From NCBI GenBank assembly GCA_030761205.1, contig JAULJL010000027.1, forward strand, positions 6,143,001 to 6,207,000: 64,000 nucleotides of DNA, in the 5' to 3' direction. A model generated the notes under the pieces. The model searched no databases. It was given only the letters and a program-made list of their open reading frames with translations, and was not told the DNA's origin. Below, piece by piece: positions 36,701 to 45,467 of the stretch. Numbering within the stretch: the first letter of the stretch is position 1; each line of letters begins with the position of its first letter. A program made the translations under genes and the position numbers. Origin of the DNA: Fremontodendron californicum. Lineage: Eukaryota > Streptophyta > Magnoliopsida > Malvales > Malvaceae.

Positions 36701-39700
36701 TTTATGCATTTAATTTTCTTTTTGAGGTCCTACTCCTATGCTGCTTATTAGATTGCTTTGATGCCCATGCTAATCGAGATGATATCTTCAAGTTACTTTT
36801 TCATTCATGAAATCCCTTAGTAATGAGGATGATCTTCTGATATGTATTTTTAGCCTTGGGCTTCACTCACTTTAGGGAAAAAGAACTTGCATGCATAATA
36901 CATGCTAAAAGATAATGGAAGAAAAAATGCATTGAAAATGTTTTGCACTGAAAGCAATTGCTGGTAGAGAACACTGAAGATCAAAAGAGGTCAGTTTTTA
37001 AAGCATAAATGTTCACTGTCTTATATGTCTCTTGTGTTTCCAGCTAGTCCTTGGAAGTCCCATTTTAAAAATAAGGAGTCTGCTTTTAAGAAGCGGAAAG
37101 TTGAGACACCTCAAGGTAAATCATTTGAATTTCGTTTAATTAATTATGAAAACAACCTTATATTTTTTGCATGGTCTCTCCAAAAGTAACTATGAGGTGT
37201 TGAGATTTTACTATTAAATGGTTGCAGTTCCTTTCTCTTCTGTTTAGGTTTCTTAATAAGTGTTATTGCAATGTATGTTTCATGCACCAGTTGCAGTTGG
37301 AGGCCCTCCAAAATCTGGCTATAAATCTGGATTAATTTCAACTGCTAGTGCAAAAGCAAGACCCTCATCTTCGCCTCTACCATCTCCACCTGAGCGCTCT
37401 GGTGGTGCAGCATCTCCAATTGGAATTGGAAATATCACCAAGAGTCATGCAAGCATTGAGGATGTTATGCCTCCCCAGTTGAAGAGCAAAGGAAATATTT
37501 CCAGCTCTGAGAAAGAAATACCAACCAGGGCTACTAGTGCAGTGCGTGAGATGCCAGGGCGCAGCGGAAACTTTGAACCTAAGCAAATGGACTTGCAGAG
37601 TCTGCTGATCAGTCTACTGAAGGAGAATCCCAAGGGGATGAGCTTAAAGGCAAGGGCTAGGATTGACTCAAAGTTTAAATTAATTGTCCCTCTTTTGCTG
37701 CTAGTGCATGTTGTTGGCTTCAGTCCGTTACTTTATTTTGGGATCATTTTATCTCTTAGTCTCTCTCTCTCTCTCTGAAATAGTACAGGCTTTGGAGAAA
37801 GCTGTCGAGGATACAATTCCAAAATCTGCACTAAAGATCGAGCCCATTGTAAAAAAAGTAAGTGATGGAAATCCTTGGTGCAAGTATTTTTAAGAATAGT
37901 ATGTGATCTTATGCCTTCCTTTAATTTTGAGCATCAGATTGCAACTTTCCAAGCCCCAGGAAGATATTTCTTGAAACCAGGAGTGGAGTTGGAAAGCTTG
38001 AAGAAACCTTCGTCTGAAAGTGGAAGGTACCTGCCATTTTCATTTTCTATGGGGTTGATTTGATCAATCTTATAATTAAATTGAATTCTCGTGTCTTTAT
38101 TTTTTCATCTTTATACTTGATGTTTTCTTTTTCTCAGCATTTAGGTAAAAGTGAGGACTGAGGAAGTTCCTTAGGTTCCTCAATGAAATTACCCCATGTC
38201 TTAAAATTGTTCACTTAGCATGGAGAGTTAATGTTAAAAGTTCAAGGTCAGGTCAATGTTGAGTCTGCAATTTTAACTGAGGACATTATTTCAATAGGGA
38301 TAGAACTTTAACTAAGTTTTGCCCTAAATATAGATAGGTTAGCGTGGATCTACTAGAAAGATACAATGGCTTTTTCTCCTTTGAGATGGTACTGCTATTT
38401 TTAACTAAGGAAATTCAAAATGAGATCTTTTATATAATTATCCAAGATTCTTTTTCTATTTAGCTTCTATTGGCTTTAAATTTAATAATTTTTGGAATAT
38501 CATGTCATAGATCTTCTTGATTATCTGGAATTAAATGTTGCTATGGTTATTGTTAATCTTCTTAAAATTGTTCACTTAGCATGGAGAGTTAATGTTAAAA
38601 GTTCAAGGTCAGGTCAATGTTGAGTCTGCAATTTTAACTGAGGACATTATTTCAATAGGGATAGAACTTTAACTAAGTTTTGCCCTAAATATAGATAGGT
38701 TAGCGTGGATCTACTAGAAAGATACAATGGCTTTTTCTCCTTTGAGATGGTACTGCTATTTTTAACTAAGGAAATTCAAAATGAGATCTTTTATATAATT
38801 ATCCAAGATTCTTTTTCTATTTAGCTTCTATTGGCTTTAAATTTAACAATTTTTGGAATATCATGTCATAGATCTTCTTGATTATCTGGAATTAAATGTT
38901 GCTATGGTTATTGTTAATCTTCTTGTTATTTTCTGTTTAATCATCATCTCACATGGTTGTCAATAAAGATTCAAAATCGGTTGGTGCCACTTCTAAGTAT
39001 TAATGAACCCTGAGAACCTCATTCTTGGTTTAGTCTTTTGCTTTGGTAAAAGCTATATATATATATATATATATATTGTAGTATACATATTTACCTGTGC
39101 AGGACATGCAGCATTGCCGTAATGTTGTTTGTCTTTATTTTTGCAGTTCACCTGAAGATAACCGTCACCAGACTCCAGCTCCTGAAGAAAACCATGACCA
39201 GACACCTGCTCCAGTACCAAGCTTGGTGGAGAAAGTTACTCATGATGAAATGGAGGATCTGACCCATTTAGAGTCTAACCTTGGGGTAGAATCAAATGTG
39301 TTAGAACAAATTATCATCCAACAAAATTCACCTGATTTGGGTGGTGAGAAAAAAGCTTCTGACAATAGTGAGGGGCCAGAAAATAGTGCTAGTGACAGTG
39401 CCAGTGATAGTGACAGTGACGGCAATGATAGTGAAAGTGACAGTGGAAGCCACAGCAGGAGTAGGAGCAAGAGTGGAAGCCAGGCAGCAAGTGGGAGTGG
39501 TAGTAGCAGTGACAGTGAAAGCGATGCTTCTTCCAACAGCAAGGAAGGGTCTGATGAGGATGTGGATATAATGACAAGTGATGATGACAAAGAGACCAAG
39601 CAGGATTTACAGACCTCTGAACCGGGACTGTTGACTTCACCTATACCATGGCAAACTGAACATGGCAGGTCTATGCAGAATGGGATTGGTGAAAATCAAG

Positions 39701-42456
39701 ATTGTGATGGATTTGATGCTATTGATATTGAGGGTCATGGATCAGGTGCTGTTGACATTGAGAAAGACTTGCCTGAAGACGAACAGGAAATGGGAATGGT
39801 TGTCAATACTAACAAAGAAGTTGAGAAACCTGAGGAAGGAACAAAACCCTCTTCATCTGATCATGATGAACTCGAGGAGTGTCAAAATTTCATAGGAAAT
39901 CTGTTTGATGATACTGAAAATGTTGTTAAGCATAGCATCAGGCATGAACAATCTGATAACGCTGAGAGGTTACACAAAGCTAAATTCAAAAGGGGATCTG
40001 ATCTGAAGCACTTTGATGAGAAGTCTGAACATTCTAAAAGGTTGAAGTCTGAAAGCATATCTCAACCACCTGTTTCTGGGAGTAGAGATGCCGATTTCTT
40101 TGGGGGTATTCGCAATTTTTCTCCCAGTAGACCCTTAGACGAGCCTTACCAAAGCTCGTCTGTTGTAATGATGAATAAAGGTGACAGAGAAGAACATACT
40201 GATTTTGGCTCTCAAAAGGACTACAATCCCAGAAAATCTAGTTTAGATTTTCATCAACCTGGTCGTAGGCCATCTGATCACGGCGCTCGGGGTAAAGCTA
40301 CTAATACGGCAGAAAGGCCTATGAAACATACTGAGAGCTTAGGTCATGGTAGTAAGTTCTTTGAGAAGAATGTGCATGAAAATGTAATCCAAAAAGATAA
40401 CCCTTCTAGGGACACTCAAAATGAGGATGGTTTAATGAAGGAAAAAAAGTTACCGAGAAATACTAAGGAAGGTGGTGCTGGAGGTAAAAATGCTGTGCCC
40501 TCTGATTTCCATCACAGGAAACATGGTGAAACTGTTGGAAAGTTCAAGGATGCTGGACAAAATTCTAACTCATATATTAATTCTTCTCCGAAGGATAACA
40601 GCAGGGTTACTGCAGATAGATATCCAGCTAATGGGAAAAGCAATGTTCTCCAAAGAGAGCTTTCACACTTGGAGTTAGGTGAGATTCGTGAGCCTCTGGT
40701 TGAGGAAACTCCAATAAAGAAGCAATTTGAGAGAAAAAGTTCCTTTAAACAGTCAGGCAGTAGACCAAGCACCTCAGAGAACTTTAATCCTGATCTAAGC
40801 AGGGGCAAACCTGTTGGGAAGACAAATTGGGATTCAGGAAAGCCGTCTCCACCCAATCTAAGCAGGCTTAAAAGAACCCCAGAACATCATGTTGAAGATT
40901 TAACAAGATCGCTTCATACTGTTGTTCAGTCTCAGCAGCAACATCTCTCAAGATTAGACCGTCCAGAAGTTGGGTCTCAGTTTAACAAATTGGCAGATAG
41001 TAGTAAAACCAGACAAATTGAAACCGGTGCAAAACTGGGAGTTGGCCTGGAGGATAATGGTGAAAGCCATAAGAAAGCACCAGCTAGTGCCCCACAACAG
41101 CAGGAATCTAAACGAGGATCAGTGTCCCAGTTCATAAAGGAAAGTAGAATACCAACATCTAATAAAATGACGGATGTGACTGATGTGTGTAAGGATACAG
41201 TTTTGACAGAGGGCAATATAAATGGTCGAAAGAAAAGGGGCTCTTCTTCAGATGAAGACTGCTGTCCTTATTTTAAGTACGAAAAAGATGAGCCAGAGTG
41301 CAGGGGACCAATTAAGGATTCGTCTCAGTAAGTAGTTATGTTTGTAGATGTATCTGTTTCTTTTAAAATATGGTGGCTGTGTTGAATTTTGGAGGACTGT
41401 GACATCTAATTCAAACTAACTATTTTTGTGTTTTTTATGCTAGGTATGAAGTATATATGAATGAGTTTCGTGAAAAATATGAATCTTACAACGACTTGGA
41501 CAAGACCCTACAGACCTACAGGTATTATTCAGAATTCCATTGCTCATTTATGAGGTGTTGCCGCACTTTGTATTTCTGTTTTGACTTGTTTGGTGAACTT
41601 CTATTTGGAATAACCTCTTCGTACAGGAATGACTTCGAAAAGCTGGGTAAGGACCTTGAATATTCGAAAGATAGGGACAAGGAGAAATATTATAAGACCT
41701 TGGAGCAATTGCTGGAGTCTTATCACCAGTGTGGAATGGTAGATATTTTATCTCTAGTTTCTTTGGTATATCATGTTTCTTATTGAGGGTCCCTCTGACG
41801 AGATTTTGTTTCACTACTCTATCTGCCTGATAAATTGAATTTCGGTTTATTGTCAAGTTTAGATATCAATGCCAATTTGGAATTTAGATTCTGCCTACAT
41901 GACCCGGACTTTCTTATTGAGGTTAATATAGTAAGAAGATGATAAATAGCTGAGAAGCAAGCAGTCTTTTCTTATTTTAAGGAGGGTGTTCAGTCAGATG
42001 ATGAGCGAATAGAGTGATGGATAAGATCAATTACTAGAAGCGAAATTACTTCATCATGTGATTATATAGAAGAAGTTTGCATATAATGATAATTGGATGA
42101 TAAACAGAAACTGATATGGTGGCAGTCTTAATAAACCCAGGTCTCCAATGGTATCTGGTGCTTTGATCTTGTCTGAAAATTTCAGTATTTTCTATTATTG
42201 AGAAATGCAACTATGCAAGGGTATTGAAAATTTGCATCGGTTATATGCATTATTGCCTGGCTTCGGAAATGTTCCTAGTATTTCTGAATGATGTGCATCC
42301 ATCTTCTTTTACTTTTGAAATTGAAAATTTTCCTGTAGGATTTATTTTTCTGACTCAAGTAAGTACTGTTTTGATTTGCAGAGACATAAAAGACTGAAGA
42401 AAATATTTGTTGTGCTCCATCATGAACTGAAGGTGATTGCTAGTACTACTATCATT

Positions 42457-42497
<41 letters not shown>

Positions 42498-42589
42498 TTC
42501 CATATGATTAGTAATTCAAAGGTTCTTCCTTATTGCAGAACCTTAAGCAGAGGCTTCTAGAGTATGCTGAGTCACATTCAATAGATTGA
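27703..42589 (+). CDS. ELL-type elongation factor candidate (C-terminal Occludin/ELL domain)
   Basis: Twelve coding exons: 27703-28059, 29767-29993, 36442-36509, 37044-37115, 37291-37649, 37789-37857, 37938-38026, 39147-41327, 41444-41521, 41627-41738, 42382-42432, 42539-42589; 3714 nt, 1237 residues. The N-terminus is Gly/Arg/Pro-rich. Residues about 70-230 are a conserved-looking block that may match the ELL N-terminal domain. Residues about 345-410 (LLISLLKENPKGMSLKALEK...) look like a winged helix. Exon 8 (about 414-1141) is long, charged and disordered, with a Ser/Asp tract near 480-565. The last 100 residues (YEVYMNEFREKYESYNDL, HKRLKKIFVVLHHELK) form the helical Occludin/ELL domain. 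In animals ELL raises Pol II elongation rate as part of super and little elongation complexes; a similar nuclear role here is inferred. Intron 5 uses a GC donor. Plant annotations often call such genes 'dentin sialophosphoprotein-like'. Confidence 0.85.
30461..30810 (-). mobile_element. 3' part of a LINE (non-LTR) remnant, left of the Copia insertion
   Basis: Read on the minus strand, 30,810 to 30,722 continues the frame of the LINE fragment at 35,949-36,113, as if the Copia were absent, and ends in TAA at 30,722-30,724. The rest (30,461-30,721) would be 3' UTR. It contains a 118-bp direct duplication, copy 1 from 30,461 and copy 2 from 30,579, marked by CGGCTGAAATTTCATAATCT. No poly(A) end was placed. 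Confidence 0.55.
30806..30810. repeat. target site duplication of the Copia element, left copy
   Basis: GTTTC directly outside the left LTR. The identical GTTTC follows the right LTR at 35,949-35,953. A 5-bp duplication is typical of Copia integration. Confidence 0.9.
30811..31095 (-). repeat. 3' LTR of the Copia element
   Basis: 285 bp. In element sense it begins TGTGGAAATC and should end in CA, but the last base pair of the terminal dinucleotide is changed (CG instead of TG on the + strand at 30,811-30,812). It lacks the internal duplication of the other LTR. Confidence 0.93.
31096..31108 (-). other. polypurine tract of the Copia element
   Basis: On the minus strand GAGGGGGAGTG abuts the 3' LTR, the normal position for the plus-strand primer. 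It directly follows the end of the RNase H-side reading frame. Confidence 0.85.
31109..32349 (-). pseudogene. Copia reverse transcriptase (C-terminal part) and RNase H, broken
   Basis: Frame 32,349-31,933 carries QLDVKNAFLN and the RT active-site motif YVDD (32,044-32,055, intact). A frameshift near 31,960 leads into frame 31,966-31,214, which has the connection region and Copia RNase H landmarks (ADWASSTTDRRSTTGY, KKQSVVARSSAEAEFRA, KHVEIDRHFIKE). It stops early after IIRLV; recognisable coding continues to about 31,109 after that stop. Confidence 0.9.
32362..32613 (-). pseudogene. Copia reverse transcriptase N-terminal fragment
   Basis: This frame carries the conserved start of Copia RT (WKTAVLEEIQALKKNNTWE, KWIFSIKYN, RYKARLVAKGFTQ, YEETFAPLAKL). 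A stop codon separates it from the rest of RT at 32,349. Confidence 0.9.
32641..34165 (-). pseudogene. Copia integrase, split by a frameshift
   Basis: The first part (34,165-33,650) has the pre-integrase zinc-binding region (LWHYRLGHPNFMYLRKL, CEICQLSKH) and the first catalytic Asp in HSDIWGP. The second (33,666-32,641) has the second Asp in RTDNGREY and the Glu in NGVAERKNRHI, then a long low-complexity linker to RT. The two frames overlap by 17 bases in different phases, so an indel lies at about 33,650-33,680. Confidence 0.92.
34395..34440 (-). pseudogene. Copia aspartic protease active site, mutated
   Basis: On the minus strand the typical W-I-V-D-S-G-A-S context reads W-I-V-D-L-G and then leaves the frame. 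One G of a G run is missing, and the Ser codon has become Leu (TTG). The flanking HMTGD coding is still visible one frame away. Confidence 0.75.
34710..34751 (-). pseudogene. gag zinc knuckle of the Copia element
   Basis: The minus strand encodes CEHCRRTGHTKDTC, a CX2CX4HX4C knuckle typical of retroelement nucleocapsid regions. The motif is intact although the surrounding frame is interrupted. Confidence 0.9.
34821..35546 (-). pseudogene. Copia gag, interrupted
   Basis: The frame starts at ATG 35,546-35,544 (MASSRENSTSE...) and reaches an in-frame TGA at about 35,412, where related elements have Trp after LNG-Y-F-Q. The remaining frame to 34,821 has the UBN2/gag region (SWLINSMTNETGENF, AKEIWDAVRETYSN, RIYNFLLGLHKSLDEVRGRI). 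The next stop precedes the zinc knuckle. Confidence 0.9.
35579..35590 (-). other. primer binding site, tRNA-iMet type
   Basis: Directly inside the 5' LTR the minus strand reads TGGTATCAGAGC. This is complementary to the 3' end of plant initiator methionine tRNA, the standard Copia primer. Confidence 0.93.
35591..35948 (-). repeat. 5' LTR of the Copia element
   Basis: 358 bp, bounded by TG and CA. It is 73 bp longer than its partner because of an internal duplication of the block containing ATATCTCTGGAAAATCCTAA (about 35,815-35,945) and a 5-bp difference in a T run. Confidence 0.93.
35949..36190 (-). mobile_element. LINE (non-LTR) remnant, right of the Copia insertion
   Basis: Minus-strand frame 36,113-35,954 ends in ISKVRRIILAAIMNKIWYERN, which resembles the C-terminal region of plant LINE ORF2 proteins (pattern RRLVLAAxxYxIWxERN). 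The frame continues across the Copia insertion into 30,810-30,722. Upstream of 36,113 the similarity fades within about 80 bases, so the LINE was 5'-truncated or has decayed. Superfamily call from memory of the motif. Confidence 0.6.
37650..37788 (+). other. GC-AG intron in the ELL-like gene
   Basis: The exon ends AGCTTAAAG followed by GCAAGG; the acceptor is TACAG at 37,784-37,788. Using the GC donor keeps the frame (MSLK then ALEKAVED) and joins a plausible helix. A GT donor giving the same frame is not available nearby. Confidence 0.75.
38200..38922. repeat. 361-bp tandem duplication in ELL-like intron 7
   Basis: Copy 1 (38,200-38,560) and copy 2 (38,561-38,921) both start CTTAAAATTGTTCACTTAGC and end GTTATTGTTAATCTTC. 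I saw only one substitution (AATTTAATAATT versus AATTTAACAATT). The intron is 38,027-39,146 and its splice sites are untouched. Confidence 0.92.
42459..42491 (+). repeat. CT microsatellite before the last ELL-like exon
   Basis: An uninterrupted CT run of about 16 units lies in the last intron and extends the pyrimidine-rich region ahead of the acceptor at 42,538. Confidence 0.9.
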
Positions 42590-43108
42590 TAGTGTATTAT
42601 TCCAAACTTCTTATCCAACAGATTGAATCCTCTTCTTTCATACCTAAGCCGCCATTGTCTTGCAGGGCAGGATTCTTGCAACAATGATGTGTTGCTTTGC
42701 TTCTTTAAGAATGGAGCACTTGTAAATTATTATATATGGTTCAAGGTGATAGGAACACATCACATTCTGGTCCATGTTCCTTGAGGGATTAAAGGGTGTG
42801 AATGTGCAATAGGCTCTACCCAAATTGGGTGTGTATAATATATGTAGAATTTTGGCTTTTGGCCCCCCAATTTTGTTCTAGATGTTTTTTGACAGCTTGT
42901 TTTACTCTTGCTTGCAACCAACAATTTATTTCAATGTGTATACAAATGATTGAAAAAACATAGAAAGAAAAAAGGAAAAAGATGCTCAGCGCATTTTTTT
43001 AGACTTGGGCATAATTTGAGTATAAATACAATTTTATCCCTTGCATCAAGATGAGTCTTCTACAATTACCAGAAAGGCATTTCTGGCTGTAAAATACCAG
43101 TCCTGGTG

Positions 43109-43160
<52 letters not shown>

Positions 43161-43970
43161 TAATTTTATAATTTTGATAAAAATATTAAGATGTTTAAAA
43201 TGTTTTTCTAAATTTTCTGAGAATACAGTATGTAATCAATTGTAAATTGAGAATAAAGATTGAAAATGCATTCACTATTCTTTGAAATTCAAATGATGCA
43301 TTTTTAGTCCAAATGGTGTTACATTTCATTCATATTGATCAAAAGAAACTGTGATTGTTGTTTTGTATCTTTCGTTTTTTTTAATTTCGATCTATCAAAA
43401 TCTTAATTTCATATCAAATTATATATATATATATATGACAGGCGATATGTAGCAAAACACACATTTGAATAATTCCTTAATGATTATTCAAGTCAATTTT
43501 TACCAACAATATTTGGAGAATGAGTACGAGCTTTGAGATTAAAGTATGATCTCACTCTCACACTTTTTCAAAATTCAGAATCTTAGAACAAAAATTTCGT
43601 GTTACTCAATTGCATTGCAGAATGATACAAAACTTTTATCATATTCATTCAAACTCATTTCCAAATAATCAACTAGGTGGTTAAGTGAAGCAAATTATGT
43701 AGTAGATCACTTAAACACCTAGTTTTCTACTATAAAAAAATTACTATTTACTCAGGACTCAATTGCATTCAAGAGAAAGTTAGAGAGATCGATTGCATTT
43801 TCAGTGAAAGTGAGAGGGACTTTTTGGAAATTAAAACCCTATGAAAAGTGAAATGCCACATTTACCCAGTCTCACGCACGCAAAACTGCAGCAGCAGTTA
43901 GTTCCAAATTAATTAAAAAAAATAGTACTACTAGTTGTATATAATTGTATTAAAATAAATTAATAAAATA
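42590..43970. other. ELL-like 3' UTR and intergenic DNA
   Basis: The first few hundred bases hold the 3' UTR. A TA microsatellite of about 25 units lies at 43,109-43,158 and a shorter one at 43,420-43,437. No exon is seen. Confidence 0.5.
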
Positions 43971-45467
43971 GTGAACAAAAAAGTAGGAAAATTTTCCCCT
44001 CGTCCTCTTTGTCTGTGTGGGGTTTTTATTTTTCTCCCATTATCTACTTTTACAAGAATCAATCATCAAGAAGAGCACGATCTCACTGTCAGTTTAGATA
44101 TATATAGCGAGATTGTTAGAGAAAACAAGAAGGAAGACTCGAGACACACACAAAATGCCCAGTTTTTGAAGGGGCTGCAAAATTTGGCTCATTGGTTTTC
44201 AAAGTTGTTACCTTTATGAGAATTTCCAAGGTACTTCCATATTCTCCCCTTGATTTTAGTTTCTGGGCATTCTTTGAACTTCCAAATTAGCTTCTGGGTA
44301 TGTTGAAAATTTTGAATTTATCACTCTTTTAGTTCTGGGGTTATTATTTTTTTTGTATGTGAACTCGTGGTTTTGAATTATATAGTAATTACTGACTTTT
44401 TGCTTTGGGATTGGTTTCAATTTTGAAGTGTTACTGGCGAAATTTAGAAATAAAGAAGTTATGGTTTATGATAATTGAATTTACTGCCAGACTTTGCTTA
44501 GCCTTTTCTTGGGAACCAGAAGGGTTTTACTGGTTAGATTCTGAAATATATTGGAAAGTAAGTGTAGATACAAGAAGGTTGGGTTTTTATGCGCAATAGT
44601 GTGTTCACTGAGTTGATTTTATTTGTGGCAAGTTGACCATGTTTTTCTACCCTGAATTGTTGTAAGCTTGAAGAGTATTGCTGGTTTGAGTTCATGACAG
44701 ATTCTCTATGCTTATGCTCTTATCTTTTTTATTGAAATTCATATTAACTTATTTCATATGGTTATCTCTAGTCATCTCTTATCTAACCATCCTAATAAAA
44801 ATGTAGGCAATAGAAAAGGTTTAATATTGAATTTTGTGTACTATGTTGTCTGGAATTCAACAAAATGTAAAACTTGAAGCAATTGATGCAATTACAGTGT
44901 GTTTGGAAGGAGGGGGAGTAAAAGAGAGTAGAGTGAAAAAAAAGTGTCAGGATTACTCTACTATGTTTGGGAGTTTCTTTTTGTTCTTTAAATGGAGGGA
45001 GAGTGGCAAGAGGTTTTGTTGGTGAACCAAATCCCCTCAAAACCTCCCTTTTTATATTTCCTCAAATTGGGAGGATTTGGAGGTTTAGAGTATTCCACTT
45101 TATTTTTCAACTTGAACGCAATTTAATTTCTTGAAATTATTTTAGTAATGATCTTAAATCAGAGTACATTGGTATAATACATAAACTCAGTACTTTGATG
45201 TACTCAACTCTCCACTTCTCTCTCAAATGAGGTGCAGGAGAGTAGCTTTCTCTCTATAATCAGTTTATGTATTATACCAATGTACTCTGATTGGTATAAT
45301 ACATAAACTCAGTACTTTGATTTACTTGGGGGAGAAATCCTAACTTTTGTTTCTCTATAATCAGTTTGACGCTGATTAAAATGTGTAACACTTTATCTCA
45401 AATATATGGCATCTTATGCTGACAGGAAACCTAGCTCTTTAAGATGTGGGTGGGATTATCGTGCTGA
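43971..45467 (+). promoter_or_regulatory. promoter and 5' leader of the GDH-like gene with a probable leader intron
   Basis: A good donor (TTCCAAG/GTACTTCC, 44,231-44,232) and a good acceptor (TGCTGACAG, ending 45,424) suggest a 1.2-kb leader intron, with the second leader exon running to the start codon at 45,468. The open frame at 43,971-44,219 matches no family and is better read as leader. The intron contains a striking hairpin (separate entry). Confidence 0.45.
45157..45321. repeat. inverted plus direct repeat (31-bp perfect stem) in the GDH-like leader intron
   Basis: Left arm 45,157-45,187 (AATCAGAGTACATTGGTATA...) is exactly complementary to right arm 45,262-45,292, with a loop of 74 bases. 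A third, direct copy of part of the left arm (TTGGTATAATACATAAACTC...) follows at 45,291-45,321. The surrounding TTTCTCTATAATCAGTTT phrase is also repeated. Confidence 0.9.

Noticed and set aside
39240..39599. Minus-strand Leu/Ser-rich frame of 119 residues
   Set aside because: Shadow of the Ser/Asp-rich tract in ELL-like exon 8; the plus frame is continuous and spliced.
40512..40856. Minus-strand frame of 114 residues
   Set aside because: Antisense to the large ELL-like exon; no recognisable family.
43971..44219. Plus-strand frame of 82 residues upstream of the GDH-like gene
   Set aside because: No domain and no in-frame splice to the next exon; better read as leader sequence.
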